Source of the DNA: an uncultured Collinsella sp.
GTDB taxonomy: Bacteria > Actinomycetota > Coriobacteriia > Coriobacteriales > Coriobacteriaceae
Length of the DNA stretch: 6,468 nucleotides
Direction: 5' to 3'
Assembly: GCA_902489295.1 (NCBI GenBank)
Contig: CABTZM010000123.1
Span: forward strand, 1-6,468
Translations under genes and position numbers: made by a program
The notes under the pieces: generated by a model
The model's database searches: none
The model's input: only the letters and a program-made list of their open reading frames with translations
What the model was told of the DNA's origin: nothing
Shown here: positions 1 through 5,014 of the stretch, one piece after another
Layout of the letters: every line of letters starts with the position of its first letter
Numbering within the stretch: the first letter of the stretch is position 1

Positions 1-38
1 CCACCACAAAGGTGCCTGTCCCCTTTGTGGTGGTTTTT
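1..38. terminator. Perfect 12-bp hairpin closing the RNA-modification operon
   Basis: Bases 1-12 (CCACCACAAAGG) pair perfectly with 22-33 (CCTTTGTGGTGG) around a 9-base loop, and five T follow at 34-38 on the plus strand. The hairpin begins four bases beyond the stop codon of the minus-strand pseudouridine synthase gene. It has the form of an intrinsic terminator for a plus-strand gene left of the window. It probably also ends the minus-strand operon, although the bases that would form its U tract on that strand lie outside the window. Confidence 0.7.
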
Positions 39-696
39 AGGGCTCCCAGGGGCAGGGGGCTTCGATGTGGATGTGCTCGCCGGTTACGGGATGCGTGAAG
101 GACACGCTGTGGGCGTGGAGCATCAGGCCGCAGGGACGCGGCGTTCCGTACAGGTCATCGCCCACCAGGGGATGGCGCTCGCTGGCCAGATGTACGCGGA
201 TCTGGTGCTTGCGGCCGGTGAGCAACTCGACATCGATATACGAGCGCGTGGGCAGGCCACGACGGCTCTTAAGACGTTTGAGCACCTTCACGCGCGTTTG
301 AGACGGCTTGCCGCTGGCGCCGACGCGCATCTTGCGGCTGTCGTGACGGTCGCGGGCGATGGGCTTGTCGATGAGCTTTTCGTTCCAGTCGATCTTGCCC
401 TCGGCGAGCGCCAGGTAGTGCTTTTCGAACGCGTGGTCGATGATCATCTGGTCAAAGGCGGGCTGCGTCTGCTTGTCGAGTGAGAACAGCACCACGCCGG
501 TGGTGTCACGGTCCAAGCGGTTGAGCGGCTGCATGTCGGTCGCGGCAAAGCCGTCGCCCATCGCCAGCAGCAGGTCGCTGGCGTAGTCGGTGAGCGTACG
601 CTCGCCGGTGCCATCGCCGTGGACGATCATGCCGGCAGGCTTGTCGATGGCCATGAGCCAGGCGTCGCAGTAGAGGACTTGAGGTTCTTCGTTCAC
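37..696 (-). CDS. RluA-family RNA pseudouridine synthase, short form without S4 domain
   Basis: The product isomerises selected uridines in rRNA or tRNA to pseudouridine in the cytoplasm. It is 219 aa and consists only of the catalytic domain. It lacks the N-terminal S4 RNA-binding domain of RluC/RluD and matches the length class of E. coli RluA. An early strand reads 'AIDKPAGMIVH' (residues 16-26). The catalytic motif NRLDRDTTG lies at 59-67 with the nucleophile Asp at D62; Asn59 stands where many members have His, a common variant. The conserved GRKHQIRVHL is at 161-170, followed by HPLVGDDLYG (175-184) and the C-terminal LHAHSVSFTHP (193-203). The start is GTG at 696, preceded by GAAAGG at 7 bases spacing; the next stop upstream in frame is the stop of the U32 gene. 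It is the second gene of an operon. The family is certain, but the modified site cannot be read from sequence, so I give no symbol. Confidence 0.95.
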   Translation of the reverse strand: MNEEPQVLYCDAWLMAIDKPAGMIVHGDGTGERTLTDYASDLLLAMGDGFAATDMQPLNRLDRDTTGVVLFSLDKQTQPAFDQMIIDHAFEKHYLALAEGKIDWNEKLIDKPIARDRHDSRKMRVGASGKPSQTRVKVLKRLKSRRGLPTRSYIDVELLTGRKHQIRVHLASERHPLVGDDLYGTPRPCGLMLHAHSVSFTHPVTGEHIHIEAPCPWEP

Positions 697-703
697 GTGT
701 AAG

Positions 704-709
704 CCTTTC
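704..709 (-). promoter_or_regulatory. Ribosome binding site fixing the GTG start of the pseudouridine synthase
   Basis: On the minus strand GAAAGG lies 7 bases before the GTG at 696-694. It sits between the U32 stop codon (714-712) and this start. The same hexamer precedes the U32 start (3214-3219, spacing 6), so both operon genes use the same Shine-Dalgarno type. Confidence 0.65.
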
Positions 710-711
710 GG

Positions 712-3207
712 TTAGCTAATTCCCACAAACATGCAGCCCGAGGTCGCCCCGCGCAGGCGGGCGGCCGGCTTGCGGCCGGCTTGAGCCGCCTCGACAGCGC
801 GACGGACGCGAGCGACGGCACGGCCAATCTCATCGGCCTCGAGCAGCGTTCCGTCCACCATGAGACGACGGACGCCGGCGTCGAGCAGCTGTGGTACCTG
901 CGGCGTAAGGTCGATGGGGTAGGCGTCGTACAGGCGTGAGCGGCCGTGGATGTCGGTGCGGACGGGCATGACCTTTCCGTCGATATTCTTGAGCGAGAGT
1001 TTGCGGGCACGCAGGCGGCAGTTGGCGCAATCGTGGATACAGCCGTTGGCAACCTGTAGAATGCAATGCTCGCTTGTCATGACGCGCGGACGGCCAAAGA
1101 CGGTGATGCCCAGAGCCGCGGGCGCGGCGGCGCCGAGCGAGACAATCTCGTCGAGCGTGATCTCGGGCGAGAGCCAAAACGCGCCGGCTCCGCGCTCGGC
1201 GAGTGCCTCCATGCAGGGCGCGTTGTGCACCGGCAGGCAAGAGCGAATCTCGGCCGTGGCGCCAACCTGGGCGGCCAGGGCAAGCTCAGAGATGTTGCCA
1301 ATAGCGACCGTGGCGCCGGCAACAACCCATGGGTCAACGCGGACGTGGTCAACGGCACGGCAGACCTCATCGAGCACGGGTACGATGTCCTGCTCAAACG
1401 CATCGGCGGGGGAGAGCTTGGCCGCATCGAGCGCGTCGGTGGTCATGTAGATGCGCGTTGCACCCTCCGCCCGCGCTGCCTCGGCGGCCTCGAGCGAGGT
1501 GACGGTAGCGCAGATCTGCGGCTCATCGCGGTAGTGCTCGGGCGCGGGGCGGGAATCATTGGTGACAGTCGCCGGTAGCTCGAGCGTGCGGGCGCGCTCC
1601 TCGTACGGTGCCAGAATGGCCTCTTCCAGCGCCTTGCAAGCGGCGGCGCGCACCTTGTGCACGGCGGAGAAGCCCATACCGCAGCCCTCATCGAGCGCCA
1701 CCTCAAAGCTCGCAGCCTCAAAGGGAGAGGAACCCATGCGGCCGACGTGCTCAACCAGATCGGACGCCTCGACCGCACGGGTCTTGGCGGCCTCGACGGT
1801 AAAGCCCGTGGCCGTGGCCGTAAGCGAAGGGCCGTCGCAGCAGGTGAGCGTAACGGTAAACGGCTCGCCCAGACGCGCCACGACGGACACATCAACAGCT
1901 CGGCGGCGCAGCACATCGCGCTTGAGCGCGGCGCCGGCGGCGTCGATGGCACGCTGACTGCGAATCACGCGGACGCGGCAGCCCTCGGGCATGCTGCGGG
2001 GTACGCGACATTCGATGACTTCACCGGCTGCGGCATCATCGGCGGCAATGGTGGTCAGGAACTGGTCAAACTCGTTATCGTGGCGAAGCTCCAGCAGGTC
2101 GCCCTTGCCCACGGGCTCAAACAGCTCAATGCGGGCGATGGCGGCGCGGCGACGGCGGTCGTCGGGCTTGAGGCCGCGCACATCGCGGTTGGCCGGGCGG
2201 CTGCCCAGCACCGTGCCCACGATCTGGCCGCGGTTGTTGGAACGCTCATAGCTCATCATCTCGTCGCCCGAGGTGCCGTCCTGATAGGCGTGCGTAAAGT
2301 CGCGGTTAAAGCAGCGCTTGAGCTGGCGCTGGCGGGCGGCTTTCTCGTCCTTGGCAACGGTGGTTCCGGCCAGCATGTCATCAATCTGATGACGATACAC
2401 GTCGACGATGGAATATACGTAATCGGGCGCCTTCATGCGGCCCTCGAGCTTGAGCGATGCGGCGCCGGCGTCATACAGACGGCGAACAAGCTGCGAAGTG
2501 TTGGTGTCGCGCGGGCACAGCGCGCGCTCGCGACCGGCGGGGGAGAGCGTGCGGCCGTTCTCGTCGATCAGCTCGTAGGGCAGGCGGCAGGGCTGGGCGC
2601 ACATGCCGCGGTTGGCCGAGCGGCCCGCCATGGCAAAGCTCGACAGCAGGCACAGACCCGAGTAGCAAAAGCAGATGGCACCGTGGCTAAAGACCTCGAG
2701 GTCGACATCGGGCGCGGCGTCGTGGATGGCGGCGATCTCGTCGATGGAGAGCTCGCGCGAGAGGGTCACGCGGTCGGCGCCCTGCTCGCGGCACCAGATG
2801 GTTCCGCGGTCGTCATGGATGTTCGCCTGGGTCGAGATATGCGTCTCGATGCCGGGCATCGTGCGCTTGACCTCAAAGAACAGACCCCAGTCCTGGATGA
2901 TGAAGGCATCGGCGCCCAGCGTGGAGCAGCGATGGATGAGTTGCAACGCATCGGCCATCTCGGACTGCTTGATGACGATGTTGACCGTGACGTAGACGCG
3001 CGAGCCGGCCAGGTGTGCAGCGCGGCAGGCCTGCTCAAAGGCCTTGTCGGTAAAGTTCGTTGCCTTGCGGCGGGCGTTGAAGCTGCCCATGCCACAGTAG
3101 ATGGCGTCTGCCCCGGCAGCGAGTGCGGCGGCGAAGGGCTCCGGGCCTCCGGCGGGGGCCAAGAGCTCGGGTCTACGGTTGGTGGTTCGACTGGCGGTTG
3201 CGGTCAT
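712..3207 (-). CDS. Long U32-family protein (RlhA/YdcP-like, DUF3656 domain), probable Fe-S RNA hydroxylation enzyme
   Basis: The U32 family is named as a peptidase, but its best-studied bacterial members (E. coli RlhA/YdcP and TrhP/YegQ) are needed for prephenate-dependent hydroxylation of 23S rRNA C2501 or tRNA U34. Residues 13-280 form the U32 TIM-barrel part, starting 'ELLAPAGGPEPFAAAL'. The U32 signature E-x-F-x2-G-A-I-C-x4-G-x-C-x-L-S is complete at 171-189. Likely Fe-S ligands are C179, C186, C203 and C207 (from the GMCAQPC stretch). Residues about 390-530 resemble DUF3656 as in RlhA. The remainder (about 560-800) looks like a second barrel half with a further Cys cluster at C715, C723, C727 and C730. 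At 831 aa it is longer than RlhA (about 650 aa) and fits the long U32 form. ATG at 3207 has GAAAGG 6 bases upstream. It is the first gene of an operon with the pseudouridine synthase, which supports an RNA-modification role over proteolysis. The exact target is unknown. Confidence 0.9.
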   Translation of the reverse strand: MTATASRTTNRRPELLAPAGGPEPFAAALAAGADAIYCGMGSFNARRKATNFTDKAFEQACRAAHLAGSRVYVTVNIVIKQSEMADALQLIHRCSTLGADAFIIQDWGLFFEVKRTMPGIETHISTQANIHDDRGTIWCREQGADRVTLSRELSIDEIAAIHDAAPDVDLEVFSHGAICFCYSGLCLLSSFAMAGRSANRGMCAQPCRLPYELIDENGRTLSPAGRERALCPRDTNTSQLVRRLYDAGAASLKLEGRMKAPDYVYSIVDVYRHQIDDMLAGTTVAKDEKAARQRQLKRCFNRDFTHAYQDGTSGDEMMSYERSNNRGQIVGTVLGSRPANRDVRGLKPDDRRRRAAIARIELFEPVGKGDLLELRHDNEFDQFLTTIAADDAAAGEVIECRVPRSMPEGCRVRVIRSQRAIDAAGAALKRDVLRRRAVDVSVVARLGEPFTVTLTCCDGPSLTATATGFTVEAAKTRAVEASDLVEHVGRMGSSPFEAASFEVALDEGCGMGFSAVHKVRAAACKALEEAILAPYEERARTLELPATVTNDSRPAPEHYRDEPQICATVTSLEAAEAARAEGATRIYMTTDALDAAKLSPADAFEQDIVPVLDEVCRAVDHVRVDPWVVAGATVAIGNISELALAAQVGATAEIRSCLPVHNAPCMEALAERGAGAFWLSPEITLDEIVSLGAAAPAALGITVFGRPRVMTSEHCILQVANGCIHDCANCRLRARKLSLKNIDGKVMPVRTDIHGRSRLYDAYPIDLTPQVPQLLDAGVRRLMVDGTLLEADEIGRAVARVRRAVEAAQAGRKPAARLRGATSGCMFVGIS
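761..782. repeat. Perfect 11-bp tandem duplication inside the U32 gene 3' end
   Basis: GCGGCCGGCTT occurs twice head to tail (761-771 and 772-782). It lies within the codons for about residues 808-815 of the U32 protein, in a low-complexity Ala/Arg/Lys tail. Eleven is not a multiple of three, so loss or gain of a unit would shift the frame of the last ~16 residues. The present frame ends in TSGCMFVGIS, which resembles the usual end of long U32 proteins (TxGxxxRG[VI]). The intact frame is therefore probably the ancestral one. Confidence 0.85.
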
Positions 3208-3239
3208 ATCCTGCCTTTCAAAATGCTCAGATAATCAAA

Positions 3240-3245
3240 AGTATA
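3240..3245 (-). promoter_or_regulatory. Candidate -10 box for the U32-pseudouridine synthase operon
   Basis: On the minus strand TATACT lies 32 bases upstream of the U32 ATG, which would give a leader of roughly 25 bases. No good -35 hexamer is visible at 16-18 bases spacing, as the upstream sequence is GC-rich. A small inverted repeat, CATCGC/GCGATG (3253-3258 and 3264-3269, loop 5), falls where the -35 would be and could be an operator. This is a weak call based on the -10 match and position only. Confidence 0.35.
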
Positions 3246-3389
3246 GTGGTGCCATCGCGGCAGGCGATGCCCGTGCTCTAAGCGGGATAAAGTCTTCAGC
3301 AGCTTGGACTGGCTGCTTCATATGAGAACCGTTCAGCGGTCCGGGGAAACCGTTGGGCGATAAAATATTCTCGAAGGCTGATAATTATC
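3246..3389. other. Non-coding stretch between the divergent U32 and ridA promoters
   Basis: I see no supportable gene here. The stretch holds the 6-bp inverted repeat at 3253-3269. It also holds two copies of AACCGTT (3327-3333 and 3348-3354) whose starts are 21 bases apart, about two helical turns, upstream of the ridA promoter candidate. An in-frame extension of ridA back to a TTG at 3353 is possible on paper, but it has no ribosome binding site and no RidA-like sequence. Confidence 0.4.
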
Positions 3390-3418
3390 TTGCATCGGGC
3401 AAACTCATCCCCTACTAT
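3390..3418 (+). promoter_or_regulatory. Candidate ridA promoter (TTGCAT - 17 bp - TACTAT)
   Basis: TTGCAT at 3390-3395 and TACTAT at 3413-3418 are separated by exactly 17 bases, in an AT-richer patch of otherwise GC-rich DNA. Transcription would start near 3425, giving a leader of about 80 bases before the ATG at 3506. I see no recognisable riboswitch or T-box in that leader. Confidence 0.5.
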
Positions 3419-3505
3419 CCCAATCAAGCGCGGTGTTCAGACCGAACTGTGCCTCCCGGTGTGAACGCCGCGCTCCCGTTCCCTTTTACTTGTAAGGAGA
3501 AAAAC

Positions 3506-3883
3506 ATGAGCAAGACCGTCGTGTCTTCCGATAACGCACCCGCAGCCATCGGCCCGTATTCCCCCGGTATCCAGACTGGCAACATGGTGTTCCTGTCCGG
3601 CCAGCTGGGCATCGATCCCGCGACCGGCAAGCTGCCCGAGGGTGTCGAGGCCCAGGCCAAGCAGTCCCTCGCCAACGTCGAGGCTCTGCTGACCGCTGCC
3701 GGCGCCACGTTTGCCGATGTCGTCAAGACCACGGTCTACCTGGCCGACATCGCCGACTTTGCCGCCGTGAACGAGATTTACGCCTCCAAGTTCGAGGCTC
3801 CGTTCCCCGCGCGCAGCGCTTTCCAGGTTGCCGCCCTTCCGGCTGGCGGTCTGGTCGAGATCGAGGTTGTCGCCGCTCTCTAA
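3506..3883 (+). CDS. ridA: RidA family reactive intermediate (enamine/imine) deaminase
   Basis: RidA is a small cytoplasmic homotrimer. It hydrolyses reactive 2-aminoacrylate and related enamines/imines released by PLP enzymes such as threonine/serine dehydratase, yielding 2-ketoacids and ammonia, and so protects other PLP enzymes. The product is 125 aa, the normal family length, and closely resembles E. coli RidA along its whole length: 'APAAIGPYSPG' at residues 11-21 with Tyr18, SGQ at 31-33, Asn89, FPARSAFQVA (100-109) with the essential Arg at R103, and the C-terminal LVEIE with E120. The Cys found two residues after this Arg in E. coli RidA is Ala105 here; that Cys is not required for activity. 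ATG at 3506 has a strong AAGGAG 6 bases upstream. The gene is monocistronic, with its own promoter and terminator, and converges on the PAS-HTH regulator. A role of the RutC type in pyrimidine breakdown is less likely given the match to canonical RidA. Confidence 0.95.
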   Translation: MSKTVVSSDNAPAAIGPYSPGIQTGNMVFLSGQLGIDPATGKLPEGVEAQAKQSLANVEALLTAAGATFADVVKTTVYLADIADFAAVNEIYASKFEAPFPARSAFQVAALPAGGLVEIEVVAAL

Positions 3884-3912
3884 GGTGTTGGTAACAACTA
3901 AACATGACATGC

Positions 3913-3951
3913 AAAAAGACCCTGCAGCGCGTGCGAGCTGCAGGGTCTTTT
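3913..3951. terminator. Strong bidirectional intrinsic terminator between ridA and the regulator
   Basis: AAAAGACCCTGCAG (3914-3927) pairs without mismatch with CTGCAGGGTCTTTT (3938-3951). One more C-G pair (3928/3937) leaves an 8-base loop. The plus strand ends in a T4 run for ridA, 30 bases beyond its stop codon. The minus strand ends in T5 (3917-3913) for the regulator. It serves two convergent genes. Confidence 0.92.
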
Positions 3952-3966
3952 GTCAAGTGATGCGAC

Positions 3967-4002
3967 AAAAATGATCCGTTTCCCTTCGTCCCCAAGGGAT
4001 CA
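3967..4002 (-). terminator. Possible additional terminator directly behind the regulator gene
   Basis: On the minus strand TGATCC (4002-3997) can pair with GGATCA (3977-3972), followed at once by T5 (3971-3967), beginning four bases after the regulator stop codon. The 6-bp stem with a 19-base loop is weak. A competing hairpin, TCCCTT/AAGGGA (3981-3986 and 3994-3999, loop 7), excludes it. It may be a leaky first stop before the stronger hairpin at 3913-3951. Confidence 0.35.
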
Positions 4003-4005
4003 CGT

Positions 4006-4662
4006 TTAGCCTTCCTTGCGGACTTTTTGCAGGTAGCGGTATACGCTGGGCTCCGAAATGCCCAGCGCGGTGGCGGCGCAGGCCACAGCGCCCTTGAGCA
4101 TGAACACCCCGTTGCCGTTGAGGTGGCGAATGACGTCCACGCGGTCGCTCTGACCAAGCGACGCTACATCCAGCCCGCGCGCGCTCAGCAACTCGGCAAT
4201 GCTGCGGTCGATGAGCTCCTGTGTAGACTCCGAAAGACTTTCGACCTCGATAGGGGCGGGCTCCGTGCGCGTCGGCGCCGCGTCGAAGCATGCCATGAGT
4301 TGTTGCGCCATGGTGTTGATGGAGCGCACGGTCGAGAGGTCGGTGTTGACGCAGAGCATACCGACGATCTCGTTATCCTCGCGGATAAAGTACGTCGCCG
4401 ACTCCAGCGTTTTGCCGCCGGCGCCGCGGCCCTCGTAGCCCGTAATAAACGGCAGGTCGCGATACTTGGGGTCGTGCATGATCTTGAGCGCCAGATCGGT
4501 GGCAGGACCGCCGATCTTACGGCCGCTCACGATGCCGTTGCGAATATCGACGATGGCGTGGTCGGGATCCGAGAAATCGTGCAGCACGATTTCGCTGTTC
4601 TTACCGAGTATCTGCTCCAGGAAATCGACCATCGGCAAAAAGCGGCGTACGGTCTCGTTCAC
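4006..4662 (-). CDS. YheO/DauR-type transcriptional regulator (PAS-like sensor plus HTH)
   Basis: This is a DNA-binding regulator of the family with a YheO-like PAS domain at the N terminus and a YheO-like HTH at the C terminus. The best-known member, DauR of Pseudomonas, controls D-arginine catabolism; the ligand of most others is unknown. From GTG at 4662 the product is 218 aa. Residues about 3-115 are the sensor (RRFLPMVDFLEQILG at 6-20, then EIVLHDF, RNGIVSGRKIG and GMLCVNTD). A linker rich in Glu and Ser covers about 130-150. The HTH at about 172-216 includes RVDVIRHLNGNGVFMLKGAV (174-193), then A-L-G-I-S-E-P-S-V-Y-R-Y-L, with SEPSVYRYL in the recognition helix region. The GTG is chosen because AAAGGAG lies 6 bases upstream; in-frame ATGs at 4713 and 4803 lack one and add unlikely residues. 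It converges on ridA and is divergent from the permease gene, which is its likeliest target together with itself. Confidence 0.92.
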   Translation of the reverse strand: MNETVRRFLPMVDFLEQILGKNSEIVLHDFSDPDHAIVDIRNGIVSGRKIGGPATDLALKIMHDPKYRDLPFITGYEGRGAGGKTLESATYFIREDNEIVGMLCVNTDLSTVRSINTMAQQLMACFDAAPTRTEPAPIEVESLSESTQELIDRSIAELLSARGLDVASLGQSDRVDVIRHLNGNGVFMLKGAVACAATALGISEPSVYRYLQKVRKEG

Positions 4663-4668
4663 GGGCAA

Positions 4669-4675
4669 CTCCTTT
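4669..4675 (-). promoter_or_regulatory. Ribosome binding site that decides the GTG start of the regulator
   Basis: AAAGGAG on the minus strand is a near-perfect Shine-Dalgarno sequence, 6 bases before the GTG at 4662-4660. The family's conserved sequence starts right after it. This rules out the longer reading frames that begin at 4713 or 4803. Confidence 0.85.
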
Positions 4676-4859
4676 GGGTGAAATCGGAAATGTTCATAAC
4701 AATTTTTTCTCATGGTAACACGCTGCTCATCATCTCGTATATCCGCAGGTACATGACGTAATGCAGACGAACGGTATGATTTTGGCGGTAAACGGTCGAC
4801 CAAAAGAAAAGTTAGATGTTATTTTGAACAGACACTTTCTTGACCTGCGGAAACGAGTT

Positions 4860-4888
4860 ATTTTAGCCGAAGAATAGTCTGATAACAA
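4860..4888 (-). promoter_or_regulatory. Candidate regulator promoter (TTGTTA - 17 bp - TAAAAT)
   Basis: On the minus strand TTGTTA (4888-4883) and TAAAAT (4865-4860) are separated by 17 bases. The -10 matches the consensus at five of six positions and the -35 at four. Transcription would begin near 4853, leaving an unusually long leader of about 190 bases before the GTG. The GTTAT/ATAAC inverted pair overlaps both boxes, consistent with autoregulation. Confidence 0.5.
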
Positions 4889-4898
4889 AAAATTATTA

Positions 4899-4927
4899 TT
4901 GAGAATGAGAACCATCTTTAATACGAT
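4899..4927 (+). promoter_or_regulatory. Candidate permease promoter (TTGAGA - 17 bp - TACGAT)
   Basis: TTGAGA (4899-4904, five of six consensus bases) and TACGAT (4922-4927, four of six) stand 17 bases apart. Transcription would start near 4934, giving a leader of about 80 bases. Its -35 lies only 11 bases from the -35 of the divergent regulator promoter, so one bound protein could control both. Confidence 0.5.
4901..4919. promoter_or_regulatory. Fur-box-like 19-mer overlapping the permease promoter
   Basis: By my hand count the 19 bases from GAGAATGAGAACCAT onward match the classical Fur consensus GATAATGATAATCATTATC at 13 positions, mostly in the left and middle hexamers. They lie between and over the -35 and -10 boxes of the permease promoter. 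The match is partial and the region is AT-rich, so it may be chance. Confidence 0.22.
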
Positions 4928-5014
4928 ATGCAACGAAGGCACAACCTCAACCCCGCACTGCGTCACAATAGAGCGTTAGATGCGAAAACAACTATTTCGA
5001 GGATTGGTGGTCAA

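Larger units (their letters stand above)
4663..5014. promoter_or_regulatory. AT-rich divergent control region between regulator and permease
   Basis: These 352 bases hold no credible gene and are clearly more AT-rich than the flanking coding DNA, especially 4800-4925. They contain the two promoter candidates listed separately. They also contain an 8-base direct repeat GTTATTTT (4818-4825 and 4857-4864) and several TGTT/AACA dyads: TGTT-CAT-AACA at 4691-4701 and TGTT-n6-AACA at 4817-4830. An inverted pair GTTAT/ATAAC (4857-4861 and 4882-4886) flanks the regulator -10 box. Any of these could be the regulator's operator. I see no purine (guanine/xanthine-type) riboswitch in the permease leader. 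Confidence 0.6.

Noticed and set aside
59..67. Asn59 in place of His in the pseudouridine synthase catalytic motif as a sign of inactivity
   Set aside because: These positions are residues of the pseudouridine synthase. NRLD variants are common in RluA-family proteins, and the catalytic Asp62 and the GRKHQIRVHL motif are intact.
25..483. A 152-codon plus-strand open frame over the pseudouridine synthase gene
   Set aside because: It is a shadow of the minus-strand gene, with no ribosome site and no recognisable domain, and it starts inside the terminator hairpin.
1657..3234. A 525-codon open frame on the plus strand opposite the U32 gene
   Set aside because: It is antisense to a gene with a complete family signature. 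GC-rich codon usage with G/C third positions removes stops from the opposite strand, and the translation is Ala/Gly/Val-rich without recognisable domains.
3353..3505. N-terminal extension of ridA from a TTG at 3353
   Set aside because: The family starts at the ATG at 3506, which has AAGGAG 6 bases upstream. The extension runs through the promoter candidate and has no RidA-like residues.
4663..4803. Longer regulator start at 4803 or 4713
   Set aside because: Neither has a ribosome binding site, whereas AAAGGAG precedes the GTG at 4662 and the conserved family sequence starts there.
4730..4966. A 78-codon open frame on the minus strand in the regulator-permease gap
   Set aside because: It has no clear ribosome binding site or family resemblance, and it runs through both promoter candidates. 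It most likely reflects chance in an AT-rich region.
4934..5014. Purine or xanthine riboswitch in the permease leader
   Set aside because: The conserved purine-riboswitch loops and stems are not visible, and only a weak AATAG/CTATT pairing can be drawn.
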